DNA of 32,626 nucleotides, taken from assembly GCA_018970765.1 (NCBI GenBank), contig JAGWVT010000027.1, forward strand, positions 1 through 32,626, in the 5' to 3' direction. This DNA comes from Actinomycetales bacterium (lineage in GTDB: Bacteria; Actinomycetota; Actinomycetes; S36-B12). Every line of letters begins with the position of its first letter. Within the stretch, counting starts at the first letter, position 1. The notes under the pieces are model-generated. The model saw only the letters and a program-made list of their open reading frames with translations. It was not told where the DNA came from and ran no database searches. The translations under genes were made by a program, and so were the position numbers. This document shows positions 15,745 through 24,198 of this stretch, in pieces.

Positions 15745-16800
15745 ATGCGGCTGCGACGTGGTCAAGCAACCCAGGGCTCGCCACCGCAACCCGAACGCCA
15801 AGTGATGTATGGCAATGGCCTGCACCTACCGGTGCTGCCCGCCATGGTTCCGCCGATCCTCGAAACCGTCCGTGCGACCGAACTCCCTTCCGCCGAGGAA
15901 GACTTCCGCGTTGACTGGGCGGGGGTGCGCACGCGAATCACGATGCTGCCCTGGGCACCGCAGCGATTCCGGGGCACAACCAGTACCCGCGTGCCCGTGC
16001 CTTCGGATGGATACCGCTCCGAAGCTGAGGAGTACGTCGCACTCGCCCTGTCACTGCATAGTGACCGATCGACATATCGCGTTGTGGAGCTCGGTGCCGG
16101 TTGGGCGCCCTGGGCGTTGATGGGCATCGTCTGTGCTCGGCGCCTCGGTAAGCAGGCATCCGGGATCGCCGTAGAGGCCGATCCGCTGCGCGCCTCCTGG
16201 GCGATGCAGCATGCCGCAGACAACGACGTCAGTGCGGAGTTGATCACCGGCACTGTTGCGGCTATCACCGAACAACTCGCCACCCCGATGACCACGCAGC
16301 TGCGCGTTGTCCAGGCCGCAGCCTGGACCGAGGCAACCACGCTGCGATTTCCGGTTCTGCCAGAGGACGACATGGGTGGTGCTGCAAGCGCCGAATCTGA
16401 CCCGGCGATGGACTACCGCGGTGCGCACCTAGATCACGTTGACGTACCCGCGATCACCCTGCGCGATGTGCTCAGCGCGGAGCAGCCCACCGACCTACTA
16501 CATGTCGACCTGCAGGGCCAGGAAGCGGCGGTGCTGTTGCCAGAGGCTGAACTCATTGCCCAACGCGTGCGCTTCATGGTCGTGGGTACCCACAATCGCT
16601 GGGTCGAGGGACAACTGCAGGAGGCGTTCCTTGCTGGGGAGTGGGCGCTGCTCATGGAATCACCATCAACTGCATTTTTCGACGGCGTGAAGCCAACCTT
16701 GACCGGCTTCACCACCCACGACGGCAACCAGATCTGGGCGAATTCCCGGTTTCGGGACGCAGATCCGAGAATCATCCGCCACCGGACCGAAACCGGATAG
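15745..16800 (+). CDS. FkbM-family SAM-dependent methyltransferase
   Basis: This 351-residue protein has a class I methyltransferase fold. Motif I is VVELGAGWAPWALMG, followed by the acidic AVEADPLRASWA strand, then VQAAAW, and the FkbM-type C-terminal signature ITLRDVLSAEQPTDLLHVDL plus QGQEAAVL. FkbM enzymes usually O-methylate hydroxyl groups of sugars, polyketides or lipids, so the target here could be a cell-surface glycan. The substrate is unknown. ATG 15745 lies 19 nt after the septum-formation gene. ATG 15805 would also give a full domain. Downstream lie a miniprotein and DsbB at close spacing, so this may be part of one operon. Confidence 0.78.
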   Translation: MRLRRGQATQGSPPQPERQVMYGNGLHLPVLPAMVPPILETVRATELPSAEEDFRVDWAGVRTRITMLPWAPQRFRGTTSTRVPVPSDGYRSEAEEYVALALSLHSDRSTYRVVELGAGWAPWALMGIVCARRLGKQASGIAVEADPLRASWAMQHAADNDVSAELITGTVAAITEQLATPMTTQLRVVQAAAWTEATTLRFPVLPEDDMGGAASAESDPAMDYRGAHLDHVDVPAITLRDVLSAEQPTDLLHVDLQGQEAAVLLPEAELIAQRVRFMVVGTHNRWVEGQLQEAFLAGEWALLMESPSTAFFDGVKPTLTGFTTHDGNQIWANSRFRDADPRIIRHRTETG

Positions 16801-16809
16801 CGTGCATCC

Positions 16810-16962
16810 ATGATGTTTCTAATGCTGGTGCTGTGGATCCCAGTGTTGGTGGGGGTAGCGCTCAAAGCTCGCTGGACCATGCCCCTGGGGTTTGCGAACT
16901 TGGTGCTGACGATCTACGTGCTGAACCTGCACATCACTTCGACGATTCCGCTGAACTTCTAA
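16810..16962 (+). CDS. 50-residue two-helix membrane miniprotein upstream of dsbB
   Basis: The frame runs from ATG 16810 to TAA 16962 and is too short for usual gene-length limits. It encodes two hydrophobic segments, residues 1-18 (MMFLMLVLWIPVLVGVAL) and about 25-42, separated by KARW. It lies 9 nt after the FkbM gene stop and 9 nt before the DsbB ATG, and an AAGGAG for dsbB begins inside its own TAA. Exact fit between two same-strand genes and its strongly membrane-like composition argue that it is real. Function is unknown. A structural partner or regulator of the DsbB-like oxidase is an inference from position. Confidence 0.65.
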   Translation: MMFLMLVLWIPVLVGVALKARWTMPLGFANLVLTIYVLNLHITSTIPLNF

Positions 16963-16971
16963 GGAGTCGGC

Positions 16972-17685
16972 ATGAGTATCACAATCAACAATCTTCAGGT
17001 CGTCCCGAGTCGTTTCGTCATCACGCGCGAGATCGCGATCGCACACATCATCAACATGGCGGCGCTGGCTGGACTGCTCCTCGTGCTGACCGGGTCGCTG
17101 CTGCTGCAGTTCGGTGTTGGCGAGCAGCCCTGCCCGCTGTGCCTCGTGCAACGGTCCGGACTGATTGCCATGGGCATTGGCCCATTGCTGAACCTGGTGA
17201 TCGGCCTTCGCCCGGCGCACTATGCCTTCAGCATTCTTGCCGGCTGCGTCGGCGGTGCAGGCAGCGTCCGGCAGATCCTGCTGCACATCGCCGCGCCGGA
17301 GGATCCCGGCTACGGCCCAGCCATTCTCGGTTACCACCTCTACACCTGGGCCGCGATCACCGGCCTGATCGGAGTAGTTGGCTGCGCGTTCCTACTGATG
17401 TTCCAGGCCCAGTTCGTCGGCAGTGACGCGGGGATTCTTCGACGACGCAGTGCCCTGCGTCTGGCGGGGATCGCGATCGGCGTCTGGTTCGCGATCTACG
17501 TTGTCATCGTTGCCTTCTCGGTGATTCCCGAGTGCGGCCTGGGCTTATGTCCCGATGATCCGCCGAACATCGCGGGCATCGGCATACCTGCGGGCCTGGC
17601 CGTCGTTGCTGCCATCGGTGCCGTGTCGGTCGTCATTGGCTACATCCTCAATCGTCGCTTGCCCGAAAATCCGGGTGAATCCTGA
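16972..17685 (+). CDS. DsbB-like disulfide bond oxidase
   Basis: This 237-residue protein has about six membrane helices. After TM1 (about 25-48) comes EQPCPLCLVQR at 51-61, the DsbB quinone-side CxxC motif (Cys54, Cys57) with the conserved QR. DsbB passes electrons from a periplasmic thiol oxidase to quinones. The second DsbB cysteine pair normally lies between TM3 and TM4, but that loop (about 105-120) has no cysteine. Instead Cys188 and Cys193 (PECGLGLCPDD) lie after an added fifth helix, on the same outer side by predicted topology. The protein is longer than classical DsbB (about 170-180). Most actinobacteria use VKOR rather than DsbB, so this is notable. AAGGAG 5 nt before the ATG supports the start. 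Confidence 0.83.
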   Translation: MSITINNLQVVPSRFVITREIAIAHIINMAALAGLLLVLTGSLLLQFGVGEQPCPLCLVQRSGLIAMGIGPLLNLVIGLRPAHYAFSILAGCVGGAGSVRQILLHIAAPEDPGYGPAILGYHLYTWAAITGLIGVVGCAFLLMFQAQFVGSDAGILRRRSALRLAGIAIGVWFAIYVVIVAFSVIPECGLGLCPDDPPNIAGIGIPAGLAVVAAIGAVSVVIGYILNRRLPENPGES

Positions 17686-17690
17686 GCCAG

Positions 17691-18137
17691 GTGGTTCACC
17701 CAACGCGGCGCGCAGGCCTGCGCTGGTGCGTCGCGGGCCTGGCAATCCTGATGGCCACGGTCATCATGTGGTCGGACGGGGCGGTCGACGCCTGGGGTGC
17801 CATGGTCAAACTCGCCTTGACCTGGAATTCCGAGGCCACCACCGCAGTGATGGGAGCACGCCGCTGGGGTGATGCCGACCTGCACATCGCGCTCTGGGGA
17901 ACCGTCACGGTGATCGTGCTCTGGGCGACCAGAAGTCGCCGTGCAGTGCTGATCGCGGTTATCGCATTGCTGACGTGGTCGGCGTTCACTGAAATAGCGC
18001 AGCCCTGGCTCACGGACCATCGCACACGCCAGGGTGTGGACTTTGTCGGCAATGCAGTGGGGATCCTGCTGGCTACCGGCCTAGTCCTCGCAGTTCGCGC
18101 GCTTCGTCAACGTCGACTTGAGTCCGCACGCGCATAG
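17691..18137 (+). CDS. VanZ-like membrane protein
   Basis: This 148-residue protein has about four hydrophobic segments and the VanZ-type pattern D-x-H at DADLHIALWG (about residues 62-71), a central E-x-x-Q (FTEIAQPWL), R-x-G-x-D-F-x-x-N-x-x-G (RQGVDFVGNAVG) and a last helix. VanZ-family proteins are small membrane proteins with poorly known roles, one being low-level teicoplanin resistance. It starts with GTG 17691, 5 nt after the dsbB stop, so it is probably in the same transcript. The 3' end overlaps the convergent MFS gene by 31 nt. The family call is by eye. Confidence 0.7.
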   Translation: MVHPTRRAGLRWCVAGLAILMATVIMWSDGAVDAWGAMVKLALTWNSEATTAVMGARRWGDADLHIALWGTVTVIVLWATRSRRAVLIAVIALLTWSAFTEIAQPWLTDHRTRQGVDFVGNAVGILLATGLVLAVRALRQRRLESARA

Positions 18138-19741
18138 TCCGCGAGCAGCGCTGCTTCGGCCTTCGCGCCAGGCAAGCGCAGCAGCACCAATGCGCCACCG
18201 ATCAGCACGGCGATAACCGCGGCCAGGTACGCCCAGTTCGAACCGCCAAGGAAGGCCTCCTGGGCAGCCTGCAGAATCTGGGCGCTGTACTGCGGGTACT
18301 GAGCACTGACATCAGCGGCACTGGCGTAGGAGACCTGCAGGGCCGCCTGCGTACTCGCCGTCATCGACTCCAGGCCGGTCGCACTGCCCAGTGACTTGGC
18401 CATTGCCGCGGCGTAACCGGCCGTCAGAATCGATCCGAGCACCGCCTGCAGAATCGCACCACCAAGATCGCGCTGTAGATCGGAGGTACCCGAGGCCATG
18501 CCAACCCGGGACACCGGGACAGAACTCGTCAATAGCCTCGAGGCTGGAGTCATGGCGACACCGGCCCCCAGTCCAACGAGCAGGTAGGCCAAACCAACCC
18601 AGATGTACGGGGTGGTGATTTTCCAGGAAATCAGCATGAGCAAGAAGCCCAGCAGGATGCAGGTGAACCCGATCAGCATCGTGATTCGCGACCCGAGGTT
18701 TTGCACGAGTCGCGCGGAAATCGGTGCTGCCAGGACCATCCCGAATGCTGCGGGCAACACGGCCAAACCGGCCGAGAGTGTGGAGTAGTTCAGCACGTTC
18801 TGCAGGAACTGTTGACCGATGAACATGGCACCCATCAGGGCACCGAAGACGATCATGCCCGCGACCGCAGCTACCCAGAACAGCCGGCGGCGAGCAATGG
18901 CCAGGTCGTACAGCGGGTTGGCTGCCCGCCGCTGTCGCAGCAGGAACAGCGCCACGAGAACGAATGACAGGGCGATCAGGACCAGCGATGTAACTCGCAA
19001 TCCAGGTGCGGAGACCAACCCCAGTCCCAGAACGAGGAGCGCAATCATCGCGACCGACAAGACTCCACCAAGTTGGTCAACTGAATCCCGGGTCTCGTTT
19101 ACGTGCGCTGGCACAAAGCGCATCACGAGGGGAATCGCCAGCAGTGCTGGCGGAACGGCAATGAGGAAGACCGAACCCCACCAGGCCACCTCAAGCAGGG
19201 CGCCGGCGAACACCGGCCCCAGGATCGCCGCCCCACCGCTGACACCCGACCACAGTGCGATCGCCCTCAGGCGCTGCGGCCCGAAGCCCCACAGTGCGGT
19301 AATCAAGGCCAGCGTGGTCGGAAAGGCCATACCGGCAGCGACACCCGTCAAAATCCGTGCCGCGATGAGTATCTCAATGGTCGGGGCGAAGGCGGCCAGC
19401 AGACTGAACGGCAGCGTCAGCACCAGGCCCGTAATGAGAAGGAGCTTTCGTCCGTAGCGGTCACCGAGTGCGCCGAGGTAGAGCACCGACATCGCTAGAC
19501 CGAGCGAGCACCCCACCGCGACAAGGTTCAGAGGCGTCTGGCCAGACGCAAAGGCCCGGCCGATATCCGACAGTGCAATATTGGCCACGCTGAGATTCAC
19601 GTTGCAGACCAATGCGGCGAGAATCAGCGTGCTGAGCACGACGCCGGCACGTTGCGGGACCACCGGGGCAGACGCCGTCGAGGTAGTCGTTGTTGATGAA
19701 GGCACTGATGCGGAGCTAGGCGCTGGTTCCGATGTGTTCAC
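18107..19741 (-). CDS. MFS multidrug exporter, DHA2 (EmrB/QacA) type
   Basis: This 544-residue protein has about 14 hydrophobic helices, the DHA2 number. MFS motif A is GALGDRYGRK near residue 91-100 and motif C is GAAILGPVFAGAL, characteristic of drug/H+ antiporters. The cytoplasmic N-terminus is Ser/Thr-rich (about 35 residues). It should export hydrophobic or cationic compounds using the proton gradient. The substrate is unknown. GTG 19741 overlaps the stop of the two-TM protein gene (GTGA), which makes this the last gene of the oxidase operon. It overlaps the convergent VanZ-like gene by 31 nt. Confidence 0.9.
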   Translation of the reverse strand: MNTSEPAPSSASVPSSTTTTSTASAPVVPQRAGVVLSTLILAALVCNVNLSVANIALSDIGRAFASGQTPLNLVAVGCSLGLAMSVLYLGALGDRYGRKLLLITGLVLTLPFSLLAAFAPTIEILIAARILTGVAAGMAFPTTLALITALWGFGPQRLRAIALWSGVSGGAAILGPVFAGALLEVAWWGSVFLIAVPPALLAIPLVMRFVPAHVNETRDSVDQLGGVLSVAMIALLVLGLGLVSAPGLRVTSLVLIALSFVLVALFLLRQRRAANPLYDLAIARRRLFWVAAVAGMIVFGALMGAMFIGQQFLQNVLNYSTLSAGLAVLPAAFGMVLAAPISARLVQNLGSRITMLIGFTCILLGFLLMLISWKITTPYIWVGLAYLLVGLGAGVAMTPASRLLTSSVPVSRVGMASGTSDLQRDLGGAILQAVLGSILTAGYAAAMAKSLGSATGLESMTASTQAALQVSYASAADVSAQYPQYSAQILQAAQEAFLGGSNWAYLAAVIAVLIGGALVLLRLPGAKAEAALLADYARADSSRR

Positions 19742-20115
19742 GGTAACTCTTTCTCACCGGTGCGCACCTCGCGTTGGTAGTCGCGCCAGGCCTGCAGTTG
19801 TGGATCCTCGGGCTCACGCTCGGCGGAGTAACGAGCCACTCGCTGCTTCCACTGACGCACAAACCCACCTCCGGATTCACGCTTAAACCGATACCAGATC
19901 CAAATGCAGAAGGCACCGATGAGGGGCCACTCCACCATGTAGACCCATGCCCGCCACACTCCTTCGCCGGCACGTTGCACCTCGACCACGGTGAAGACCG
20001 TGCACAGGATCAACGCGACGACCAGAGGCAGGTCGAGCTGCCAGAAGTCCCGCACCCGACTACGCGGCGGAGGCGGCGTCGACTCATCGAAAGAAGGGCG
20101 CTCGCGGTCGCTCAT
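19738..20115 (-). CDS. Two-TM membrane protein of unknown function in the oxidase operon
   Basis: This 125-residue protein has a Pro/Ser-rich, charged N-terminus, two membrane helices (about 29-47, LPLVVALILCTVFTVVEV, and about 58-75, VYMVEWPLIGAFCIWIWY) and a highly charged C-terminal tail (about 50 residues, WKQRVARYSAEREPEDPQLQ and on) likely in the cytoplasm. No family is recognised. ATG 20115 is chosen because its first bases form an ATGA overlap with the CopD gene stop. The longer frame to 20331 would run antisense-free but inside that gene. The stop overlaps the MFS start. The position between CopD-domain and MFS genes suggests an accessory role. Confidence 0.75.
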   Translation of the reverse strand: MSDRERPSFDESTPPPPRSRVRDFWQLDLPLVVALILCTVFTVVEVQRAGEGVWRAWVYMVEWPLIGAFCIWIWYRFKRESGGGFVRQWKQRVARYSAEREPEDPQLQAWRDYQREVRTGEKELP

Positions 20116-21521
20116 GCCACGGACACTGCCATAGTCGCGGGCGCCGGTGAGCGCCGTCCTCGTCGCCACCACGCGGTAAGCAGGCCCATGCCGACAACGC
20201 CAGCGATGAGGGACATCCGCCATGGCAGCAACTCGTCCAACAGCACGTTGATACCCAGGGCTATCGGTAAGCCGACAATTCCAAGCCAGATTGCAACCTG
20301 TGAGTGACGGGAGGCCGAGAGCGCACACCACCCGGCAAACACCAAGATGGTGGTCTCGACCACGAGGCCGAACGGGCCAAGGGCGGTACGCAGTAGTCCC
20401 ACGCCGCCAACCTCGATGACCACGAGCAGGAACAGTGCCATGGCTGCCTCAGGTAGGGCGTCACTGACTCGCCAGCTGCTTGGCTTGACGACCAGAGCAA
20501 GCATGGGCGCGGCGATCCCAAGCGTGACCAGGGTGAGGGGGGCGAATTCGGTGCTCGGGATCGGCGGTGGACCCAGCCGCACCAGCACCACGGACGCAGC
20601 CAGCGCGGTGGCCATGATCAGCAATTCAACGCTTGCGATAGATGCCACAGTGCGCAGCGCCGAGCGATCCGGGAGGTGGTCGATCGCACGTCTGCGCTGT
20701 AGCCAACCAAACCTGATCAGCCAGGCAAGCAGCACTGCTTTGGCGATGACCAAGCTGCCGTAGCTGCTTCCCAGGAGGTCACCAAGGGCTCCAACGAGCA
20801 AGGTGGCCGTCAGAAGTCCGGTCTCCGCGGCCACCAGCACGCAAACGAGCGCAAGGACGCTGAATCGAGGTAGCACCGTCACAGCTCGGTCGGGATCCAC
20901 CAGGCAGGTTGCGCCGACAACAGCCAGCCCCCCGATCCACAGCGACACCGCCACAGCGTGCAGGCCCGCCGAAACACCAGCAACCACGTGCTGGCTTGTC
21001 ACACCTGCATGACCAGCAATCGGTGGTGCCGCAATTGCGATAGTGACCAGCACAAGTGCGGCGGTCGCCACCCAGCGATGGCTCACCAGCAAGGACACTG
21101 CACAGAGCACCGCTGCCATCGCTATGCAGGACACTTGAACCACAGCAGCCTGACCGATGGTCGAATCTCGAAGGATCGGCAGAAGGTCATTGCTGGTCAG
21201 AGCGATCTGCTCGGCGCTGATGTCGGCCTGCAAGCTCAACACGCTGACCATGGCAAGTCCCAGTGCCAGGATTACCCACCCCAACGCCCATCGTCGCACC
21301 TGGCCACTCCCGCCCAGCCGCCCGATGACCAATGCCCCCACCGTGATGGCTAACGCAACGTCGCGCGCATACACGACTGCGGGCACTGCCAGCAGAGTCA
21401 ACAGTGGGCTCTGGCTCAACCCCGGCAGAGCAGCACTAGCGAGTGCGCCTACACCCCAGAGCAGTACAACCAGCGGGACAAGTCCCCACCACAGCCGTGA
21501 TCCGAGTCGAACTCCGGTCAC
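20112..21521 (-). CDS. CopD-domain polytopic membrane protein
   Basis: This 469-residue protein has about 13 hydrophobic helices. The middle part (about residues 150-280) matches the CopD domain of copper-resistance and oxidase-assembly proteins: HAVAVSLWIGGLAVVG, RFSVLALVCVLVAAETGL and YGSLVIAKAVLLAWLIRFG. In many actinobacteria CopD is fused to a CtaG domain. Here CtaG is a separate gene at 25920. The last 190 residues form extra helices of unknown type. The likely role is copper delivery or uptake for the oxidase encoded upstream, which is an inference from family and position. GTG 21521 is chosen over 21692 because it forms a GTGA overlap with the subunit III stop. Confidence 0.82.
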   Translation of the reverse strand: MTGVRLGSRLWWGLVPLVVLLWGVGALASAALPGLSQSPLLTLLAVPAVVYARDVALAITVGALVIGRLGGSGQVRRWALGWVILALGLAMVSVLSLQADISAEQIALTSNDLLPILRDSTIGQAAVVQVSCIAMAAVLCAVSLLVSHRWVATAALVLVTIAIAAPPIAGHAGVTSQHVVAGVSAGLHAVAVSLWIGGLAVVGATCLVDPDRAVTVLPRFSVLALVCVLVAAETGLLTATLLVGALGDLLGSSYGSLVIAKAVLLAWLIRFGWLQRRRAIDHLPDRSALRTVASIASVELLIMATALAASVVLVRLGPPPIPSTEFAPLTLVTLGIAAPMLALVVKPSSWRVSDALPEAAMALFLLVVIEVGGVGLLRTALGPFGLVVETTILVFAGWCALSASRHSQVAIWLGIVGLPIALGINVLLDELLPWRMSLIAGVVGMGLLTAWWRRGRRSPAPATMAVSVA

Positions 21522-22231
21522 GAGCCCGAACTGCTGGCGGGTGAGGCGGCCGGGCTGGCAGCAGATGACGGTGCCGCCGAGGACGTCGGAGTCGGCGGCT
21601 GGAACTCGCCGAACGTTGGGCTCGAGGTATTCGGGCTTGTTGTCATGGTTGACGCAAAGAAGGCGCCGAGGAAGATCGCAATCGCCGCCCACGTCGCGTA
21701 CATCGCGACGAGCTTCGCCTGCGACGGGTTGTCCGGGCTGATCAGGCCTGCTCGGGTCCTGCCAAGCACGCCCAGCGCGAGCACCATAACGATGCCGAGG
21801 TGCAGCGCGGCCCCGATGCAGAGCCAGAATGTGGCTGACGCATAGGCACCGTCATTGGCCCCGAAGGGGAAGGTCGACATCTGCACGATCTGCACGACCA
21901 GCGTTGCTATGACCAGCAAACTTGCCAAGGCCGCAATCGCCAACGGCTCCTTACGACCACCATGCAGCAGGAGCCGGTACCCCCACCAGAGCAGCAGTGC
22001 CACGAGGGCGCTTCCGGCCGTCACTACCCAAAACAGCAACGGATCTGCGAAAGCGTTGTTCGGCGGCGCCCAGCCATTGTTGACGTTCAGGCTCCACAGG
22101 TAGGCGTAGGCAACAAGCAATGCAATCGTGCCCGAGGCGTCGGAAATGATGCAGAGCCACACTCCGAGACGGTTACGCCTCGCGACGACCTGAACCGGCT
22201 CACCCGTCGTTGGTGACCGCAGCGCGCTCAC
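21518..22231 (-). CDS. ctaE: Cytochrome c oxidase subunit III-like protein
   Basis: This 237-residue protein has five hydrophobic helices and the general subunit III pattern. LGVWLCIISDASGTIALLVA at about 28-47 corresponds to the usual G-x-W-L-F-L-x-S-E-x helix, with Asp in place of the conserved Glu. A later helix with ATFWLCIGAALHLGIVMV resembles the T-G-x-H-x-x-H region in position. The C-terminus is a 40-residue Ser/Ala/Pro/Thr-rich tail. Sequence conservation is low, so the subunit call rests partly on its place after subunits II and I. GTG 22231 overlaps the ctaD stop (GTGA) and its own stop overlaps the CopD gene start. Confidence 0.72.
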   Translation of the reverse strand: MSALRSPTTGEPVQVVARRNRLGVWLCIISDASGTIALLVAYAYLWSLNVNNGWAPPNNAFADPLLFWVVTAGSALVALLLWWGYRLLLHGGRKEPLAIAALASLLVIATLVVQIVQMSTFPFGANDGAYASATFWLCIGAALHLGIVMVLALGVLGRTRAGLISPDNPSQAKLVAMYATWAAIAIFLGAFFASTMTTSPNTSSPTFGEFQPPTPTSSAAPSSAASPAASPASSSGS

Positions 22232-24198
22232 TTGGCACCCACCGTCTGCTTAGTGGCCTTCTTAGGCGCAGGCGTCGATTTTCCGTCATCGGGTGCGTCG
22301 TACGGATCCGGCACGCCGTATCCGTACGGATCCGACGTCACTACCGGGAGCACCGGGAAGTTCTCCAACGGCACTGGGGTCTGGGTCTGCCATTCCAGGG
22401 TCTTCGCACCCCACGGGTTCGCCGGTGCCTTCGGCCCGCTGCGCCACGACTGGATGATTGCGGCCAGGAAGATCAGCATCCCAATGCCGATGACGTAGGC
22501 ACCTATGGTGGAGATCCAGTTGGAGATGTTGAAGGCGTTGTCGAACTGCAGAACCCGACGTGGCATGCCCTGCAAACCAGCCACGAACATCGACATGAAC
22601 GTCACCTGGAATCCGGCGAAGGCTGTCCAGAACCCGATAGAGCCGAGCCGTTCGTCAAAGGTCCGCGCCGTCATCTTCGGGAACCAGTAGACAATGGCGC
22701 CCATTGCACCGAACAGCCCGGCACCCATCAACATGAAGTGGAAGTGCGCAACCACGAACATGCTGCCGTGCATGTATTGGTCGACCGGTACGTCACTGAG
22801 GTAGACGCCTGTGATTCCCCCAATGACCTTGTTCCACAGCACGGCGTAGACGCACATCATCGGTAGTCGCGTCCAAACTCGACCCCGCCAGATCGTGCCC
22901 AGCAAGACGAGCACCAAGAAACCGAACGGAATAGAGATGAGCTCGGTGGAGAGCATGAACGGGTAATTCGCTGACGGCGCCCAACCGGTCATGTACATGT
23001 GGTGCACCCACACGATGCCGCTGATACCGACGATGCCTGCGAACCCAGCCACCGCAATGCGGTAGGAGAACAGTGGCTTGCGCATGAACACGACGACGAT
23101 TTCCATCAGCGCAGCACTAGCCGGCACCACCACGACGTAGACCTCAGGATGGCCAAGCAACCAGAACAGGTTCTCGTAGAGCCAGACACTTCCACCATCA
23201 GCAGGGTTATAGAACGAGGTGCCGAAGGCGCGGTCACTGAGCGCGAGGGCCTGCGAATACTGGAACATTGGGAACCAGATCAGGCCCATCACGGATGAGG
23301 CGATGATGCCTACCGTCAACACCGGTACCCGGTTCCAGGTCATGCCTTTAGCTCGCATCGTGACGGCCGTGGTGATCAGGTTGACGGATGCAATGCCGGT
23401 GGAGAAGGCAAAGGTGATGATGGTGATCTGGTAGCCGATCGCTCCTAGCGGCGCCTGAGAACTCAGCGGCTGGTAGACCGACCAGCCGTCCTGGATGCCA
23501 CCCATGAACAGACTCGCCACCAGCGGGATCACCGCGGCAAAGAGCAGCCAGAAACTGAGTGCGTTCAGTCGCGGGAACGCCATATCGCGCGCACCGATCA
23601 TGATCGGCACGATGAAGTTACCAATCGGTCCAGCAATCGCAATGATCATCGCGATGATCATGACGATGCCGTGCGTACCGATAATGCTGTTGTAAAACGC
23701 GGGTGAGAACACTTCTGTCCAGGTTGCGCCCAACTCAGTCCGGATCAACATCGCGAGCAGGCCGCCTAGCGCGAACAGCAGCAGCGCCATCACTAGGTAC
23801 TGCGTACCAACGACCTTGTGATCGGTCGTGTAGCGCCAGAATCGCGCCTTGCCCTGATCGCGACCGGCGAGAAACTCCGCATCTTCGTGGGTCAGGTCCC
23901 GACCCAGCATCCAGCGAATGGGGCCGGCGAAGGCGCCGATACCCGCCATAAATCCAATGACCCAGGCGGCAAAGGTCGCGGCCCAGAGCGCATCAAGACC
24001 AGCCTGAACGTAGGTGCTGCTGTTCGTGGTGCCCCATGGGACCAGGAATAGCGACCCGACCCAGTAGACCACTAATGCCGAGACCAACCCCGAGACGACA
24101 CCGGTCACTATGTTGCAGTGACGCACGAATCCGCCTGGATTGCCGTGTTGCGGCGGCTGCGGAACGTCGAGTTGCTCGTGGATGGTTGCGGTGCTCAT
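22228..24198 (-). CDS. ctaD: Heme-copper cytochrome oxidase subunit I, K-channel variant
   Basis: This 656-residue catalytic subunit reduces O2 to water and pumps protons. Numbering starts at ATG 24198, which forms ATGA with the subunit II stop. Ligands are intact: His176 (low-spin heme), His350 and Tyr354 in GHPEVY, His399-His400, and His485/His487 in VVAHFHF. The D-channel is kept: Asp205 and Asn212 in ARDMAFPRLN, and Glu352. In K-channel positions, the usual P-T-G-x-K reads P424-F-G-F-L428, so the Lys and Thr are lost. G-F-G-I-I-S-H reads ASAALME (360-366), so the Ser is replaced by Met365 and the His by Glu366. Glu419 is also new in the lower channel. Two extra helices (about 30-55 and 68-92) precede the usual TTDHKVVGTQY start at 124. 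The tail NPWGAKTLEW is normal. Confidence 0.95.
   Translation of the reverse strand: MSTATIHEQLDVPQPPQHGNPGGFVRHCNIVTGVVSGLVSALVVYWVGSLFLVPWGTTNSSTYVQAGLDALWAATFAAWVIGFMAGIGAFAGPIRWMLGRDLTHEDAEFLAGRDQGKARFWRYTTDHKVVGTQYLVMALLLFALGGLLAMLIRTELGATWTEVFSPAFYNSIIGTHGIVMIIAMIIAIAGPIGNFIVPIMIGARDMAFPRLNALSFWLLFAAVIPLVASLFMGGIQDGWSVYQPLSSQAPLGAIGYQITIITFAFSTGIASVNLITTAVTMRAKGMTWNRVPVLTVGIIASSVMGLIWFPMFQYSQALALSDRAFGTSFYNPADGGSVWLYENLFWLLGHPEVYVVVVPASAALMEIVVVFMRKPLFSYRIAVAGFAGIVGISGIVWVHHMYMTGWAPSANYPFMLSTELISIPFGFLVLVLLGTIWRGRVWTRLPMMCVYAVLWNKVIGGITGVYLSDVPVDQYMHGSMFVVAHFHFMLMGAGLFGAMGAIVYWFPKMTARTFDERLGSIGFWTAFAGFQVTFMSMFVAGLQGMPRRVLQFDNAFNISNWISTIGAYVIGIGMLIFLAAIIQSWRSGPKAPANPWGAKTLEWQTQTPVPLENFPVLPVVTSDPYGYGVPDPYDAPDDGKSTPAPKKATKQTVGAK

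Noticed and set aside
21522-21692. Longer N-terminus for the CopD-domain protein
   Set aside because: It would overlap the subunit III gene by 175 nt. GTG 21521 gives the same overlap style as the other junctions.
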